A stretch of 64,000 bases of DNA from Setophaga petechia (lineage: Eukaryota > Chordata > Aves > Passeriformes > Parulidae). The notes below the pieces were generated by a model, which saw only the letters and a list, made by a program, of their open reading frames with translations, was not told the origin of the DNA and did no database searches. The first letter of the stretch is position 1. Every line of letters starts with the position of its first letter. The DNA is taken from NCBI GenBank assembly GCA_024362935.1, contig JANCRA010000004.1, positions 25,101,121 to 25,165,120 on the forward strand, given 5' to 3'. The position numbers and the translations under genes were made by a program. Shown piece after piece: positions 63,681-64,000 of this stretch.

Positions 63681-64000
63681 AGATACCACAAGAATTGGGC
63701 TGGCAACAGGGGGCTGGGGCAGCTCCTAGCTGTCTTGCTCTCTCAGCTCCTGAGTAGGATGGTCAAGCTTCTGCTTGGGGTAGAACTTTGCTGCTGCCGC
63801 TGGACCCCAGCCTCATCCTGCTTCTGTTGTGGGTGAGCCTGTCTGCCAGCTGCTTCTCAGAGGTTCCACCCCTGCCACAGGTCCTTTTGCCGTCCAGAGG
63901 GGGAACCGGCATCAGATGGCCCTGCGGGTTTGTAAAGGAAGTTCCTTCTCCATCCCTTCCGCCCAGCCCGGCTGCCACGCCGGCGTGAGGGAGCCTTGGC
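63681..64000. promoter_or_regulatory. GC/CpG-richer edge, possible start of a promoter or first exon
   Basis: By direct count about nine CpGs fall in the last 220 bases, in contrast to the sparse flank, four of them in the final 40 bases. Upstream is a TTATATTAGG (63651-63660). A plus ATG at 63759 opens a 25-codon frame ending at a TGA that overlaps a donor-like GGTGAGC (GT at 63833). Another frame encodes a signal-peptide-like hydrophobic run (LILLLLWVSLSASC) but has no ATG and an upstream in-frame TAG. The pattern could be the rim of a CpG island or a first exon continuing beyond the window. Nothing proves a gene. Confidence 0.3.

Noticed and set aside
1..64000. Prokaryotic-type features (operons, ribosome-binding sites, CRISPR, insertion sequences, riboswitches)
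   Set aside because: Long non-coding AT-rich DNA with CR1 LINEs and an ERV LTR is vertebrate. No regularly spaced direct repeats or dense gene layout exist.

Overview
The window looks like nuclear DNA from a bird, most likely a passerine. No protein-coding gene, tRNA, rRNA, CRISPR array or operon can be supported in it. The bird call rests on repeats. There are several CR1-type LINE fragments with the avian CR1 reverse-transcriptase motifs, one of them ending in the ATTCTATG-type octamer tail. There is also a solo endogenous-retrovirus LTR whose U3 repeat style I associate with passerine genomes. The rest is AT-rich, stop-rich intergenic or intronic DNA. Open frames outside repeats reach at most about 140 codons, have no recognisable domain, and fit chance.

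Layout. Positions 1 to about 26080 are repeat-poor, with a small GC-rich islet at 10526-10835, an enhancer-like block at 18160-18430, a near-perfect hairpin at 18552-18605 and a 41-bp tandem duplication at 25000. From 26080 to 28545 there is a CR1 3' tail (plus strand) and then a long, internally deleted CR1 (minus strand). From 28546 to 37192 there are simple repeats and a microRNA-sized imperfect hairpin (34246-34305). A solo LTR lies at 37193-38286. About 700 bp beyond it is a perfect 38-bp inverted repeat (39006-39090), followed at once by a 35-bp tandem duplication (39192-39261). From 41745 to 44496 minus- and plus-strand CR1 pieces sit head to head. Another CR1 (minus) occupies 54738-55905, followed by a 16-bp-arm hairpin (56085-56125) and a degenerate tandem repeat (56596-56700). 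The last ~300 bases become GC- and CpG-richer and could be the edge of a promoter or first exon lying mostly outside the window.

The most notable structure is the set of foldbacks with very similar arms and short loops (4-9 nt) at unrelated loci, one inside a CR1 tail where an expected sequence seems to have been replaced by the inverted copy of its neighbour. This fits short-range template-switch mutation in an otherwise quiet region. I see no evidence for a new multi-gene system. Family assignments come from motif recognition without database searches, and repeat boundaries are good to about 10-30 bp unless given as exact.
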